From Cladosporium sp. IMV 00045 (taxonomy: Eukaryota > Ascomycota > Dothideomycetes > Cladosporiales > Cladosporiaceae), in the NCBI GenBank assembly GCA_001931905.2, contig MSJI02000334.1, positions 1 to 29,816 on the forward strand: DNA of 29,816 nt, read 5' to 3'. Below, piece by piece: positions 18,896 to 29,816 of this stretch (the first letter of the stretch is position 1; the number at the start of each line of letters is the position of its first letter). The translations under genes were made by a program, and so were the position numbers. The notes beneath the pieces are model-generated. The model did no database searches. It worked only from the letters and a program-made list of their open reading frames with translations, and had not been told where the DNA came from.

Positions 18896-21800
18896 TCACC
18901 CACCAAACCCACCACCACCACCGCCACCGAAAAAGAACCCATCGAACAGATCCACCCCGCCCCCGCCTGCCCCCACGCCCTCAACACCCCCAAAACCCCC
19001 CGTCACACCTCCACCACCGCCGCCCTGCCCATTGACCGCATCATCCCCCTCTCCCATGAACGAAGAGGAAGACCAGCCCGCCAGCCCGCCCGTGCCGAAG
19101 CCGAGGTCGACTTCGGCGCTGGGCCAGAAGGACGCGCCGCCGAGGAGGGGGTTGTTGCTTGCGCTGGTGGTGGGGAAATTGGCGCCGGTGGAGGTGGTGG
19201 TGTTGCCGTTGTTGTTCTGGTTGTTTTCGGGGAAGGTGTCGAGGAAGTCGAGCGTGTCGAAGGAGAAATCTGAGGGCGGCGGTTGTTGGCTTATGGTCTG
19301 CGAGAGGGAGGTGGGGGGTTGGTAGGAGGTGGCGCTGTTGTAGGAGTTGTGCCGGTTGAAGTCGGGTGGTTGCTGGGAGTATTGCATTGGAGAGGCGTCG
19401 GTGCCGGCCGATGTGTCTGGCGTGGCGGGGATGGCGTATGTTTGGCCCGTGAAGGGGGCGGCGTCCTGTGGTTGTCTTTGCTGTTGTTGCTGTTGCTGTT
19501 GCTGGTTCTGTGAAGTCCCTTGTCTCGCGTACTGGTTTTGCTGGTGCTGGGGGAAGAAGGACTGCGTGCGCCCTTGCAGTTCGACGTCTGAGAAGAGGTC
19601 TTTCAGGTTCATGTCGAATTTGGGGATGTTTCTCGTTCGATCGCCGCCGGAGCTTGGTCGTTGCTGCATGTCATCCGCGTGCTGCTGTAGATGATGCGAT
19701 CCGCTCATGCCATCGTTCGAAAGCTGGCCGGGACTGACGTAGCTGACCGGACTGTCTTCCAGAGTCTGCGAGCCTAGACTTGACGCGACGCCGAAGCCCG
19801 TTGTAGACATGCACATGGTGATCGTGGCTTTTGCCATGCGCGTGAAAGCGTCTCGGCAAGCCTCTGCGGGTGGACAATTTGACATGAGGTCTGTGAGGAC
19901 GGAGGTCGCCGCAAGGATTGTGAAATCGACGTCGTCGAGGGTTAGGTGGGAGCGCACCACGGGACTGTGCCAGAGCGCGTACAAAAACGATATGCCTGGA
20001 AGTGCGTTAGTCACAAGCGATCGCCCGAGTGTGTTCAATGCAATACTCACCACTCATGAACAAATGATGCGTAGCCAAAAACGTGTAATTGACCAACCTC
20101 AGACGATGCAGCTGTCGATAAAGCTTCAACACAGTCTGCGCCGCCTGCGCCACTTTCAGACACACCAACTGCTCGTCTTCCTCCCACTCCCTGTTCAGCG
20201 TGCCAGGACTCTCGACGTTCTCACCCGTCGAAGCGCTCAGTTCTTCCGCCAAAGGCGCTGGCACCGCCAGAGACTGCCTGTACAGCATGATGACGCCTTG
20301 CCAGTAGTTGAGGTCGAAGAAGAGAGGGTTGAAACTCACGCCTGTCTCGGCTTGCGTCGGAGCGTCTGCTTTCCATTCACGAAGTCGTCGATCTACGTCG
20401 GCGCGCCAGTCGCGGAAAGAGCTGAAGTGCTCCAGGAAAGGCGAAGGGAGGTGGGTGTGCATGAAATGATTGCCTTGATTTGCTCCTTGGGAGCGAGCCT
20501 GCTGCGCTTGTCTGTATTGCAGGACCTGGAGGATTTCAGACTGCAAGAGGCGAAGGCGGAAGTAATGGTGGGTCACCAGCTTCGAGGTGGGCGGGCAGTA
20601 TTCCATCGACGGCTTGAGGAAGCCGCTGGTCGTGATGTATCTGTCGTCGAGAGCAGACGGAAACTCTGTCGTGATGACCTGATCCGTAATACCGAAGGGT
20701 CGACCGACGCAGGTCGATACCAAACGGTCGAGGGAATAGACGCTCCACCACAGTCTTCGCCGCAAATCTCTCGTCCACTGCTTTCGTCCGAGGCTCCTTG
20801 AAGGTGCGTAGTCGGCATCCGGCTCAGCTTTGATATCCATCGCGTCGAGCTCAGGATCGCTGTCTTCATAATGCAGGCCGAGGTCGACGCTCAAACGCAA
20901 AGCCACACCAATAATATACCAAAGTCCAGGCGCAACAGGTCTGAGCAGCGCCAGTCCAGCAAGAAGCAGAACAGCCTGCAATTCCTCGAGACCGCCACCA
21001 TGGCCCTCAGAAGCAGCCGACGTGCTGAGGAAACTCTCTAAATGCACAATCGCCGAAGAATGGTACTCTTCCGGCTGACACTGCTGGTTGCCACTGAGCT
21101 TGGTCCTCTTGTTCCTAGGCGACTCCTCCATCTTCTCGTCTGACCCACTGGAAGTGTAAGGCGAATTGCTCGTGCCGGCGGAGTCCATGATGATGCCACT
21201 TCCGATAGCGAAGACGATGTTCATAAGGTAAAGCTCTCGCGACGTCCTCTCGTCCGCAGACTTGGAGTACACGCGATCGAAGAGCGCCATGAATTCGCCA
21301 CGGTGCAGGATCGGGATTTGCGGGTTGGTGTGTTCGAAGTACAGGTCGACCAGTCTGCGACCGAGCTGCGTGTCCGGGAAGGGCGCTGGCTTGATCGTCG
21401 GGCGGGAGTGCAATCCGAAGAAAGAATCTCTCATCGTGCTGCCGCCACCACTCGCAGCGTCGGCCGTGATGGGTTTCGTAGACTTGGTGCCGCCTCTGTC
21501 AGAGCCACTCTGCTGCTGCGACACGGAGCTCTTGACAGCAGCGTAGACGACTCTCGCAAACGACACACCAGAAGTCGAGCCCAGCGCCCTCGAATCCGAC
21601 GTGCCTTGCACAGACACCATGCCGAGATTGCTAACGAGCTTGTCGATCTTGTCATTCTCGCTCCCACCACCAGCAGTACTGCCGTTCAAATTAGGATCGA
21701 TGCCAGAATTCTCATCGCCCCGCTCCGCTGCAGCGAGGTTCTCATCCCCCTTCGCCACCAGCGCGCCAGACTTCTTCTTCGCACCCGCACCACCGCCCTC

Positions 21801-22298
21801 CCCCTCCAGAACAGGGAAAGGCACATTAATACCCGGCTGGATCGTCTCATCGACAGCGAAATGGCCCTCGACGGGCGGTACAGTGCCGCCCAAGCGCACG
21901 ACGAGCTCTTCGAGGCCCCTCACGCGCGTCTCGAGGAAGTAGACATAGCTGCGGGGGATTTCGCGTTTGCTGACGGGGTCGAAGCCGACGCAGGCGGCGA
22001 TGCCGGCTTTCACGCACGCGGAGCAGCGTGGCAGCTTCTGGTCGCAGCGGTTCTTGCGGTGGCGGCAGCGGTTGCAGGCGCTGACGTTGCGGAAGTTGGA
22101 GCTGGTGCCGCCGGGGCCGGGGCCGTGGCCGTGTGAGGTGGCGTGGCCATCTTCGTGGGGTTGGGAGTTGTGGTTGTCGAGGGTTTTGGCTTTGGTTTCG
22201 GTGGTGGTGGTGGTGGTGGTGGTTGTTGATGAATTGTGATCGCGATCGCGTTTCCTGGAAGTCGACGCAGCGGTGCCACCGCCGCGCGGACCGCCCAT
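18896..22298 (-). CDS. Zn2Cys6 (Gal4-type) transcription factor with fungal-specific domain, second copy
   Basis: Two exons, 22298-20051 and 19995-18896, joined across a 55 bp intron (20050-19996), give 1115 residues. The zinc cluster is identical to the first copy, shifted by two residues: C75, C78, C85, C92, C95, C103. In the first exon about 13 residues differ. Most lie before the zinc cluster or in the linker between about 170 and 262. None is in the cluster, and only a Thr-Asn to Ala-Asp change and a Gln to Glu change fall in the regulatory domain. Further differences are repeat lengths: the Thr run is two longer, the Gln run differs and the Gly tail is shorter. The frame is fully open, so both copies could make protein. 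A long CT/GA tract lies just upstream of the start codon. The same target question applies as for the first copy. Confidence 0.92.
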
Positions 22299-22310
22299 AG
22301 TCTGTAATTC

Positions 22311-22366
<56 letters not shown>

Positions 22367-24590
22367 TCGTCTAAATCGCTCTCTCGCGGTTGGACGTGCT
22401 GCTCGGGGCACACGCCTCTTACTCGCTCCGTTCAACCAGAACGTTAATTGCGTACGTGTGGAGGGGCGGCGGGCGGCGGAAGCAGCCGAAACGCCAGTCA
22501 AAGCCAGCCAGCCTTGTCTTGCCTTGCAGATTTCCCAACGGCGTGCGGAGGAACGATAGTTCAGCGAGATAGTGGGTTGTGTGTAGTCAGCAGAGTTACG
22601 GGCAGCACGCAAGGGGAGGCTTTCGACCACATGCGATACCTGCGTTCTGTCGCAGCCGGCCGAAGGTGGACAGATTCGGAGGGAGAAGGGATGGTTCGAA
22701 GACGGAACGGACGGTAACTGCTGTGTGGCAGTGTGAGTAGGGTAGGTTGGTAAGGGAAGGGCAGAGGTGATATTGGGAGTAGACCCCGACTTTTTTCTCA
22801 GGTCGCTAATGCTGTGAAGACGCAATCGAGCCGTCCGTCGTGCCGTTGTTCGTAGGGCAGAAGGCAGAGCCGGCCGGGGGCTAGTGGGACCGTGAAGGCT
22901 GAATAACAACCTCTTCGTGTGTCGCGCAGGCGCCAATGCGGCTCCTCTCGTCGGCTTTTCCTCTCTTTTTCACCCCGTTCGTTTGATGTGTGAGAGAGCC
23001 GAGCGGGTTCGAGCCAACCCTAAGGCTCGGATGGGCAGGAAAGGCCTCGATGAGCAAGGATGGAAGCCGATTGTAGCTCGTGCACCCCGGGCAGAAACGT
23101 CAGCAGGATGCAGTAAACGTACGACTTTTTTCCCACTTCTCCTTCTGCTCCTTGCTGCTGATTTTCCGCTTCGCAGGTCGATTCGATGGATGGGGCTGCT
23201 GCTGTTTGGGCTGCTTCCTGTAGGCCTTCAGTCTTCGGAACCGTCGGGGAACGCTTCCGACAGCTGGGACTTCGCGCGCAAAGCGGTACGAGGTCCAGGC
23301 AACGTGGGACTTTTTTGCTCTCTTTGCTGGTAGGTAATTGCTTCCCAAAGAAACTGCACTAAGAGGCGACTTGCGCTTCCTCTGCCGTAATAAAGTCAGA
23401 TATATACGACTTCGCCTTCTCACACGGATATCGACGGAGGTAAAACGGAAGGTGCATTTTCGAGTCACTTCTGGTGCGCTCACGAGACGAGAAGAAGCCG
23501 CCGTTCTTTTGCGAACGATACTGTCAATTGCATTGCGATCATGCCACTTCAATTGATGTCAGGTGTTGGCTAGGGGAAAGCAAACAGGTCACCGTTGGCC
23601 TAGACGCTGAGGACCTCGATGTGTGGCCATCGCTTTAGCGGCCTCTCAGCGGTCGTAGTCTTCCATCCCGGCAACGCTGAATGGGACAGTGCAAGCTTGG
23701 TGGTGTCTTCCTGCGCAGGCTAATATACCTAGTCAACTGCATCCTGCTGACCGGGCCGTCTGCGGCGTGCATTGGCAATGAGGGAAAGAAGAAGAAAAGG
23801 ACCGCTGCTCTTGTCAACCTGTTAAAAGATTTTCCATGCGACTACTACTAATACAATCTATTCTGCATTTCAAGCAAGAACGAATGCCCCCTCGTCTCGG
23901 TAAAGCAATCCCTCTCAACCCTCACTCGCTTGCAAGACCCAAGGCTAAGTGATGAAACTCGTATCCTGACACCTTTCCCCAATACTCCTCTGCTTCCCCC
24001 AACGCTCGCATATGCTAACCGTTTTGCCTTCTAATAAGATTTTTTTTGCTTCACTCCCCCTTTCCCCATATCCCATGTTCCCCCCAGCCGAATGCAACGC
24101 TTGATTTGATCCCAGGATATCCGCTTCCTGCCCTCCTGTCCGAGATGAAAAGAGATAACAAAATAAATACGCCGAAGTTGTCCTAGGGTATCTTAAGATG
24201 GATGTAAGAAATATCTGCAACGGAAACAAAGAAAAAAGAAAAAACGCCTTTTGTGTGAGTGCGAAAAGAGTCGGGTGAAATGTAAACCGGGACCAGCCTT
24301 GAAAGCCTCGCGATGCATGAAACGCTGCTGCTCGAAGCGAAGGAACGAGCCAGAAGAAACGCCCAGAAAGCCGCATTAATAAGTGTAAGGTTGTCGAGCC
24401 CGTCGCTTGTTGTCGAATAAAATCCAGGCAGTCCAGCCGAGTGCGTCGGGTGTCGACGATGCCAGTGAGAAAAGACCCTTTGTTGCCGATGATGAACGCT
24501 AAATTAAACCGAGAGCCAGGCAAAGCACAAACATCATACAAAATATGAGCGCCCAAAAGCTGCAAGAGATCTCAAGAAAGAAAAATTTCT
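22299..24590. promoter_or_regulatory. Upstream region of the transcription factor and 3' region of the transporter, second copy
   Basis: About 2.29 kb, counterpart of 14397-16658. Apart from the long microsatellite it is nearly collinear, with scattered substitutions and one- to few-base indels. It carries the same CCGGCCGG (22870-22877) and CGGAACCG (23236-23243). The C run near 24000 is five bases against eleven in the first copy. Open frames such as 23945-24565 have no equivalent frame in the first copy and are judged non-coding. Confidence 0.6.
22312..22360. repeat. Long CT/GA microsatellite in the leader of the second transcription factor
   Basis: Forty-nine bases of uninterrupted alternating C and T (GA on the mRNA strand) begin 14 bases upstream of the start codon at 22298. 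The first copy has only 11 such bases at the same place (14410-14420). The two leaders are otherwise nearly identical there. Confidence 0.95.
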
Positions 24591-26505
24591 TCATGAAGAG
24601 GACAAGGCGCTGCTGCGACGATCGAAGCGGGTGAGCAGCGGCGAGCTCGGGGTGGATTGAAGAGTCTCGAGAGAAGCGTTGGGGCCTTCGGTGGGCGTGT
24701 CGTCCTCTTCAGGCTCCTCGTAGATGGGCGCTTCCTTCTCGTTCTCGAAAGTGCGGCGCTTCTCCTCCTTCATGAACGTCGCGATGAGAACGCCGATAAA
24801 TGCAACAGCAGCGTTGGTCCACCAGGGGAGACCGAGGGTGCCCATGGAGAGACCTGCCGATTGCAAGAGGCCGGAGAAGGTAGGTCCGAATGTCCTGCAA
24901 AGACTGGCCGAGGCAGCCATTGCACCGTTCAAGGTACCGGACACCTTGGGAGAGGGTGTGTTGTTCGCCATCATGATGAGCGCGGAGGGCATGGTGAAGG
25001 CCTGTGCGCACACCTTCCAGACTAGGATCAGGTAAACGCATGGCATCCTCATGCTGTGGGGAACCAGAGTGAGGTAAGGCGTGACGATGTAGAGGAATGG
25101 GTAGGTCAGGGCGGTGATGCGGAAGAGAGTAAAGGGTCCAAGGTAGTCGGTAAGTTTCGGGAAGGCGAACGTCATGGCGATGACCTGGATCAATCCTTGA
25201 GCGGAGAGAATGCCACCGATGGAACGGGTAGGTAAGTCGAATCCGCCAGTAAATTTGAAGGGAAGAGAGGGAGCCGTATCGGATTCGGGCAAGCTGAACA
25301 GTACCGGAAGAAGTTGTTCGGCGGAGATGGTGTGGCTGTGGCGTGTTAGGAGAAACGGCTTCGCGCAGAATTATTCACGGGGACAAAAACTTACTATGCC
25401 AGAATACCGTAGCTCACAATGATCAGGTTCACCTGCCTGGTAAATGCGTTTGACAGGCTTGCGTTGCGCTTGGCAGCTTCCGCTTCATGCGCCATTGCTT
25501 CCTCATCGACACGCTCGGCAGCGGACGAGTTGCGTGGAGAGCCCTCGATAGACTGGTAGGCAGGTGGTGGGAGGCCAATGGGCGCAGAGCTGGGCGAGAG
25601 TTCCGGGGAAGAGGCGGTGCTCTTGTAGTCGGGAGGGCAATCGATGTCTTCGTGCATCAGAGTGAAAATCTCCTCGAGGTAGTCGCCCTTGCGGCTTGAC
25701 AATTCCTTAGTGGGAGAGCTCTTTGTAACGAAGCTGAGAATCCATCTTCCAAACTCCAAGCCTCTGTCCCTCTGGTGCTTCTTGTCTTCATGGGTCTCTT
25801 CCAAGAAAAGAATTCCAACCAACATGCCAAAGATCACAACGCCAGTGCAGAAGACGTTCGGCAGCAGGAATGGGAATTTGGCCCAGATGGTTCCTTCTGA
25901 CCAACCATAGTTGCGTACCGGGTCTGCCAAGATTCCACCAATAGCCGATCCCGCGATCGACCCAAGACACCAGACGACCGGCATGATCGAGTATGCGCGA
26001 GACTGGTGCGCCTCGACTGTAATGACCTCTGCTACTGTGCTCTGCAAAACACCAATGTTGCCATTGAGAAGACCGCCGAGTGCGCGAGCGATCAGAGCAA
26101 CAGGCAGGTTCGGTGCGAATCCGAAAACAATCATGCTGATTCCAGTTCCGGCAAGACCAGTGAGGAGAATGGGCTTGCGACCGAATTTATCGCTTGCGCG
26201 ACCCCAGAACATGCCAGATGAGAATTCGGCGAAGGCGAAGGCGGACGTGACCATGCCGGCGTACAGAGAAATTTGTCGATCATCGGTGGTCATGTGGAAG
26301 GATTCGATCATGTAGTAAACGTAAGGGAAGATGGACATGAATGCGATTGGCTCGCATAGTCGGCACAACCCTGGACAGTGCGATTAGTGTGCGATCTCAA
26401 TGGCGAGATCACGCCAGAAAAAATGAACGTACCCAAGACAAGCATCTGCCGCACGGGGAAAGGTGGCGTCGAGTCTTTTCGACTCTGGCGACCGAAGCAC
26501 AGCAT
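24591..26505 (-). CDS. MFS transporter, second copy (complete), 12 predicted membrane segments
   Basis: Three exons, 26505-26433, 26370-25395 and 25335-24591, give 597 residues. Intron 1 is 62 bp (GTACGT...CCAG), intron 2 is 59 bp (GTAAGT...CACAG). Exon 1 supplies the N-terminal MLCFGRQSRKDSTPPFPVRQ; splicing completes QMLVLGLCRLCEPIAF, the start of TM1. The loop after TM2 has GRASDKFGRKP at 81-91, the major-facilitator motif A. RALGGLLNGNIG at 120-131 resembles motif B in TM4, and GSIAGSAIGG at 161-170 resembles motif C of TM5. A long hydrophilic loop at about 212-336 separates the two six-helix halves. It seems closest to the fungal and plant group that includes yeast YCR023C and ZIF-like carriers. 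Substrate unknown; proton-coupled export is the usual role of such carriers. It precedes the transcription factor on the same strand. Confidence 0.9.
25336..25394 (-). other. Second intron of the transporter, second copy
   Basis: Donor GTAAGT at 25394-25389, acceptor CACAG ending at 25336, phase 2. It has the same length and site as 17404-17462 in the first copy, with a diverged donor-proximal interior. Splicing converts an apparent stop (TAG at the donor) into the Tyr codon of SYGILAYHTIS. Confidence 0.9.
26371..26432 (-). other. First intron of the transporter, second copy
   Basis: Donor GTACGT at 26432-26427, acceptor TCCAG ending at 26371, phase 1. It links a 73-base first exon to the TM1 sequence. 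The first copy cannot be compared because it ends at the N run. Confidence 0.85.
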
Positions 26506-28669
26506 CTTGTATGTGTAACTCAAGCTTCGAGGGTGAGGTGATAGGAAGATAAGATGTGACCAGACCAGGTAGGGTGAATAGAGTAAGTGGAAGTGAGGAG
26601 TGATGGAGTGTCGATCGAACGAGCAATGGTACAAGATGCTCCAGGCATTCACCAGCGCGAGGCAGCTATTAAGGTTTTTCTGGAAGAGCAGCAGCAAGAG
26701 CGATCCAGATCGAAGGGTGCTGTGATGATGATGGTAGATGGCGGCGAGAGAGCAGGTGACGCAGAGCAGGGTCTATTAATCGACGCAAAAGGGTCACAGG
26801 TTGCGGCGGTGCAACGGAGCAGCAAGAGTTGGGTTTCTGGGTCGGCTGCGGTAGTGAAGGCGTAGGTGAGACAGAGAATCCAAGGCGCGGGTACGAGGTC
26901 GGGAAGGGGTTTTAAGTGAGCAATCGGGGCGCAGGTGTGAGGCTCAGGTAGGGTACCACGGATTGGATTGTGGGTAAAGTAGGTTTTGGGAGGGTGGTAG
27001 TTGGGCTATTGTCACACTGCAGTCGTTGGGTGCCGAAGGGTGTGTTGTTGTCGGACGTGGTGGTGACGGTGATGACGATGATGTATGAGGCAGCCAGTGA
27101 GGGCACAGGCTGGGTAGGATCAAGAGCGGTAGGCGGGTACAGGTAGGAAGAGAGGGTAGATTAGAAGGAGTAGGAGGAGGAAGAACAGGAAGAGCAACGA
27201 GAGTTCGCAGCGGTAGTCGCAGAGCGTATGTAATAAGAGATGAGCGGTGGTGACGCCGTGCCGGACAGGGCAGCGAGTGATAATAAATTGGGCACGGGTC
27301 TACTATAAACTGCGACGAAAGGCGGGCATGGGCATGGGGGGGGAGGGAGGGAAGAGAGACGGTGGACGGATACCTCTTACCGTCGTTTGGGCCTGGGATG
27401 TGCCACGAGCGTGCGGCGCAAAAGGCAGACAGGCATGTTGCATTTTGGGAGAGGGTCCACCTCTGCCGCAAACGAAACAACCAGCAAACGGGGAGAGACA
27501 CAGTTAGTTTGAGGTTTTGGGGCACAGCTACAGTAGTGCTAGCACGCATCGTACGCCTGCAGTGTGCACAAGCTCACACAGGCATGACAGAGCCAGGCCA
27601 GGGCAAGCTTCCGGGGCGCGAGATCTGGCAGCAAGGCGGCCCCTGACTGCCGGGCGGCGAGCATGGGGCTAGCGCTGTTTGACTGCCGCGACGGGTGGAG
27701 TGTGCTGGGTTCGTGTTGTGGCTACATGATTTATGTGCATGCCAACTATCTTTTTTGGCCAAAGTAAGTTTGTCGCGGCATGTCGACGGCGATGAGCGTG
27801 TAGAGTCAGTGACACGGCGGTCAGCATCTAGTAAGGAGGGACGATGTTGCTCGCCATTTCCCTTTGACCGTGAGGATGAACATCGCTGTCGAATTCTTCT
27901 CCAAAAGATGCAACCATCCGGAATGCGTGGTCAGACGAAAGATACCTGTCGTTTGACCGTACATACAGCGTGCATATGTGGATGTACGTACGTTCTGCCT
28001 GTATCTACTGCATGCACGGGACGAATGCCGAACCTGCGCCATGGGACAGGCCAGGCATTGATGAATCTCATGATGGCTTGACAGATTGCCAGCATCATGA
28101 ATCTAGGCAATGCTTTGGCTCTGTAGCTACGTGTCTCCAGTACATCGATACCGCCATCCGACGACATACATACGCATCAGCCAGGACCTGACAGCCGACC
28201 AGAGCACCTCAGGCAACAGGAGACTCCTACCGTGACGGCCTCTCCCACCCAGCAAGTCGACCGTGATGCGACCAGGACATGGGTCCACCAAGTAGTCTCG
28301 ATACAAGGACACACACGCACATCCGCTCTCTCTCATGCACGCATCCATGTCATCACCGCCCGATCCTAGCGTCGACCGTACCTGGCACCAAGCACCGGCA
28401 CCAGACAGCGAGGCCGCCTTGCCGCCCGCTTGTTCCGCGCTAGAACACTGGCCGCAGCAGTCTGTGTGAGCCAGGTTGCCGGTACGCGTGCTGATTGGCG
28501 CGCGGCTGCCGGGAGTCAGGTGGCCGGCGCAAGAGCCGTCGAGCGGCAGCATCATCCCGCACCACGCATCACATCACTCACAGGCACAGGAGGGGGAGGA
28601 ACTGGCAAGGACAGACAGCCTTTTCTGGGCCCCGGTTCGCTCCATTGACATTAGCCTGCTCCGCGCAAA

Positions 28670-28693
28670 GCCTGAGCCTGAGCCTGAGTCTGA
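28670..28693. repeat. GCCTGA hexamer repeat
   Basis: Three perfect GCCTGA units are followed by one GTCTGA unit. This short tandem repeat makes the Ser-Leu run of an overlying spurious open frame. Confidence 0.85.
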
Positions 28694-29496
28694 GCTTGCT
28701 CGCCACTACTATTGTCTTCCACGGCTGTTCTACTTTTACTACCTCCTACCGTGCTGCGCCTGACCAGTCGCAAAAAGCAAATCCTGGCCCGCTAGAACAT
28801 CTCCCCGGCGGCAGCTCCCCTGCTCCCATACTCCCGGACCCCCGTTCCTGCACGCTTGTCATGTGCCCGCGAGGCGAACGCCCCTCATGCCGCCTCCATA
28901 TTAATTCCATCCCCCAAGCAGAGCCTCTCTTCCCTTCGCCGCATCTGTTCGTGTTCAGCCCTGCTGCTGCCGCCGCTGCTCGCTTTGATGCAATCAGGCA
29001 ATCTATCAATCAATCCAATAAATCTCAGGCAACCATCGATGTATCATATTCTCCAGCCTGCGCTGCAACCCTCCCGATCGCGAGGGATAAGCGCTGTGAC
29101 TGTCTCATCGGCTCTCTAAGGTATCATTTCGTTTTTTGTGCCTTATATTCCGTGCATGCCGCCGACATTACTCGGGCGATGCCTTGCCAAATCACGGGAT
29201 CGTCACTCCTCCTGGCCTGCCACTCAACAGCAAACTCCATCTTGCATGCAATCCACCGTGCCACCCTTTCTTCCCACTTTCCACCCGCACGGCACTTGCA
29301 ATCTCGCGGCACCCGTCCGGTTGAATTTCTTTGTCGTGTTGCTGTCGTTGCACGTCACCGCTGCTGCAACTCATCATCGCGGCATGTTACAGGACTAACC
29401 ACACCCACACACGCGCGCGCGCAATTACTCACACCTTGCACGCTGGCTTTGGGCCGAGTCAAGGCATCCAACGTCAATCTGCAAGGCGGTGTGCAT

Positions 29497-29515
29497 AGAC
29501 AGCCAGACAGCCAGA

Positions 29516-29552
<37 letters not shown>
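29497..29552. repeat. AGMC tetranucleotide microsatellite
   Basis: Fourteen four-base units. AGAC and AGCC alternate three times, then the tract becomes pure AGCC, giving nine AGCC units in a row from 29517. The compound structure suggests expansion from an AGAC/AGCC seed. Confidence 0.95.
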
Positions 29553-29816
29553 GAGTCCGCCTGCAAGGGCATGTCCATGTCGCTCGGCAGTCGGTGTCAT
29601 ATCGAGAAATTTGTAGCCATCGCATCGATGCATACAGCACAATTTGAATGCACTCCCCTCAACGTAGGGTTAAAGTTGCGCAGGTCGCGACTTCGCTAAA
29701 GCTCACCATACATACCACCAAAGTGATTTTGGCTTTGTAGCTGCCGCCACGATATGCGGGACGCTGGCGTGAGTGCCCCGGCTGCGCTTCCGTCTCCGCC
29801 GCTACGTCTCTCTCTC

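Larger units (their letters stand above)
17751..25587. repeat. Second copy of the 7.8-7.9 kb duplicated block
   Basis: Direct-orientation match to 9867-17655. The right limit given is only where the first copy ends at the N run; the second copy continues into the rest of the transporter, which has no counterpart in the window. The left limit is approximate, because 17676-17750 does not align clearly with intron 1 of the first copy, apart from the branch-point and acceptor part. Confidence 0.93.
26506..29816. promoter_or_regulatory. Gene-poor region upstream of the transporter
   Basis: About 3.3 kb with no supported gene. The part next to 26506 must hold the transporter's promoter and leader. 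The open frames 26944-27549 (minus) and 28495-29616 (plus) are made of low-complexity, compositionally biased sequence, cross microsatellites and show no domain. The region contains short tandem repeats at 28670-28693 and 29497-29552 and a CG-alternating stretch near 29411-29422. No tRNA, transposon end or conserved RNA was recognised. An upstream exon or promoter of a gene beyond the right edge cannot be excluded. Confidence 0.5.

Noticed and set aside
23945..24565. A 206-residue minus-strand open frame downstream of the transporter
   Set aside because: The first copy of this spacer is about 97% identical, but its frame is broken by indels and only partly shared (16088-16597), which is not expected of a real gene.
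9867..25587. Adaptive tandem amplification of a regulator-transporter pair
   Set aside because: Attractive, but the copy junction coincides with the assembly gap and the two sides overlap like alternative haplotypes, so it is not claimed without spanning reads.
26944..27549. A 201-residue minus-strand open frame upstream of the transporter
   Set aside because: Pro/Ser/Thr/Leu-rich translation of pyrimidine-rich DNA without a recognisable fold; more likely leader or promoter.
28495..29616. A 373-residue plus-strand open frame
   Set aside because: It crosses two microsatellites, has biased composition, no domain and no plausible start context. It is judged a chance open frame in GC-rich spacer.

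Overview
The window reads as nuclear DNA of a filamentous ascomycete (Pezizomycotina, perhaps a dothideomycete; the class is only a guess). The reasons are short 55-122 bp GT-AG introns with CTAAC branch points, a Gal4-type Zn2Cys6 factor with a fungal transcription-factor domain, single-gene transcription units and long GC-rich spacers. No rRNA, tRNA, transposon, CRISPR array or virus-like gene was found.

Left part (1-9543): the 5' two-thirds or more of NOG1 (nucleolar GTPase of 60S assembly, minus strand, running off the left edge); a RING-H2 protein with a candidate myristoylated N-terminus (minus strand, one intron inside the RING); a probable RRN11 (RNA polymerase I core factor, plus strand); and an unrecognised gene with two SUMO-interaction-like motifs whose reading frame is broken twice.

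Middle part (9544-26505): a block of three genes occurs twice, on either side of a run of 20 N at 17656-17675. The order is a small secreted four-cysteine protein (plus), a Zn2Cys6 transcription factor (minus) and an MFS transporter (minus). The first copy has the whole secreted-protein gene, a whole factor and a transporter cut by the N run. The second copy has a secreted-protein gene cut at its 5' side next to the N run, a whole factor and a whole transporter. Two sequences that overlap by about 7.8 kb and meet at a gap are what two diverged haplotypes (or homeologous copies) scaffolded end to end would give. A true tandem duplication with a gap at the junction is the alternative. Both factor copies are intact, and most differences are synonymous or lie in low-complexity coding repeats, so both versions look functional.

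Right part (26506-29816): 3.3 kb upstream of the transporter with no convincing gene, only short tandem repeats and GC-rich spacer.

NOG1 and RRN11 both serve ribosome production. The factor and transporter are consecutive on one strand and the factor could regulate its neighbour, but nothing in the sequence proves it. No biosynthetic enzyme lies beside them, so a metabolite cluster cannot be claimed.
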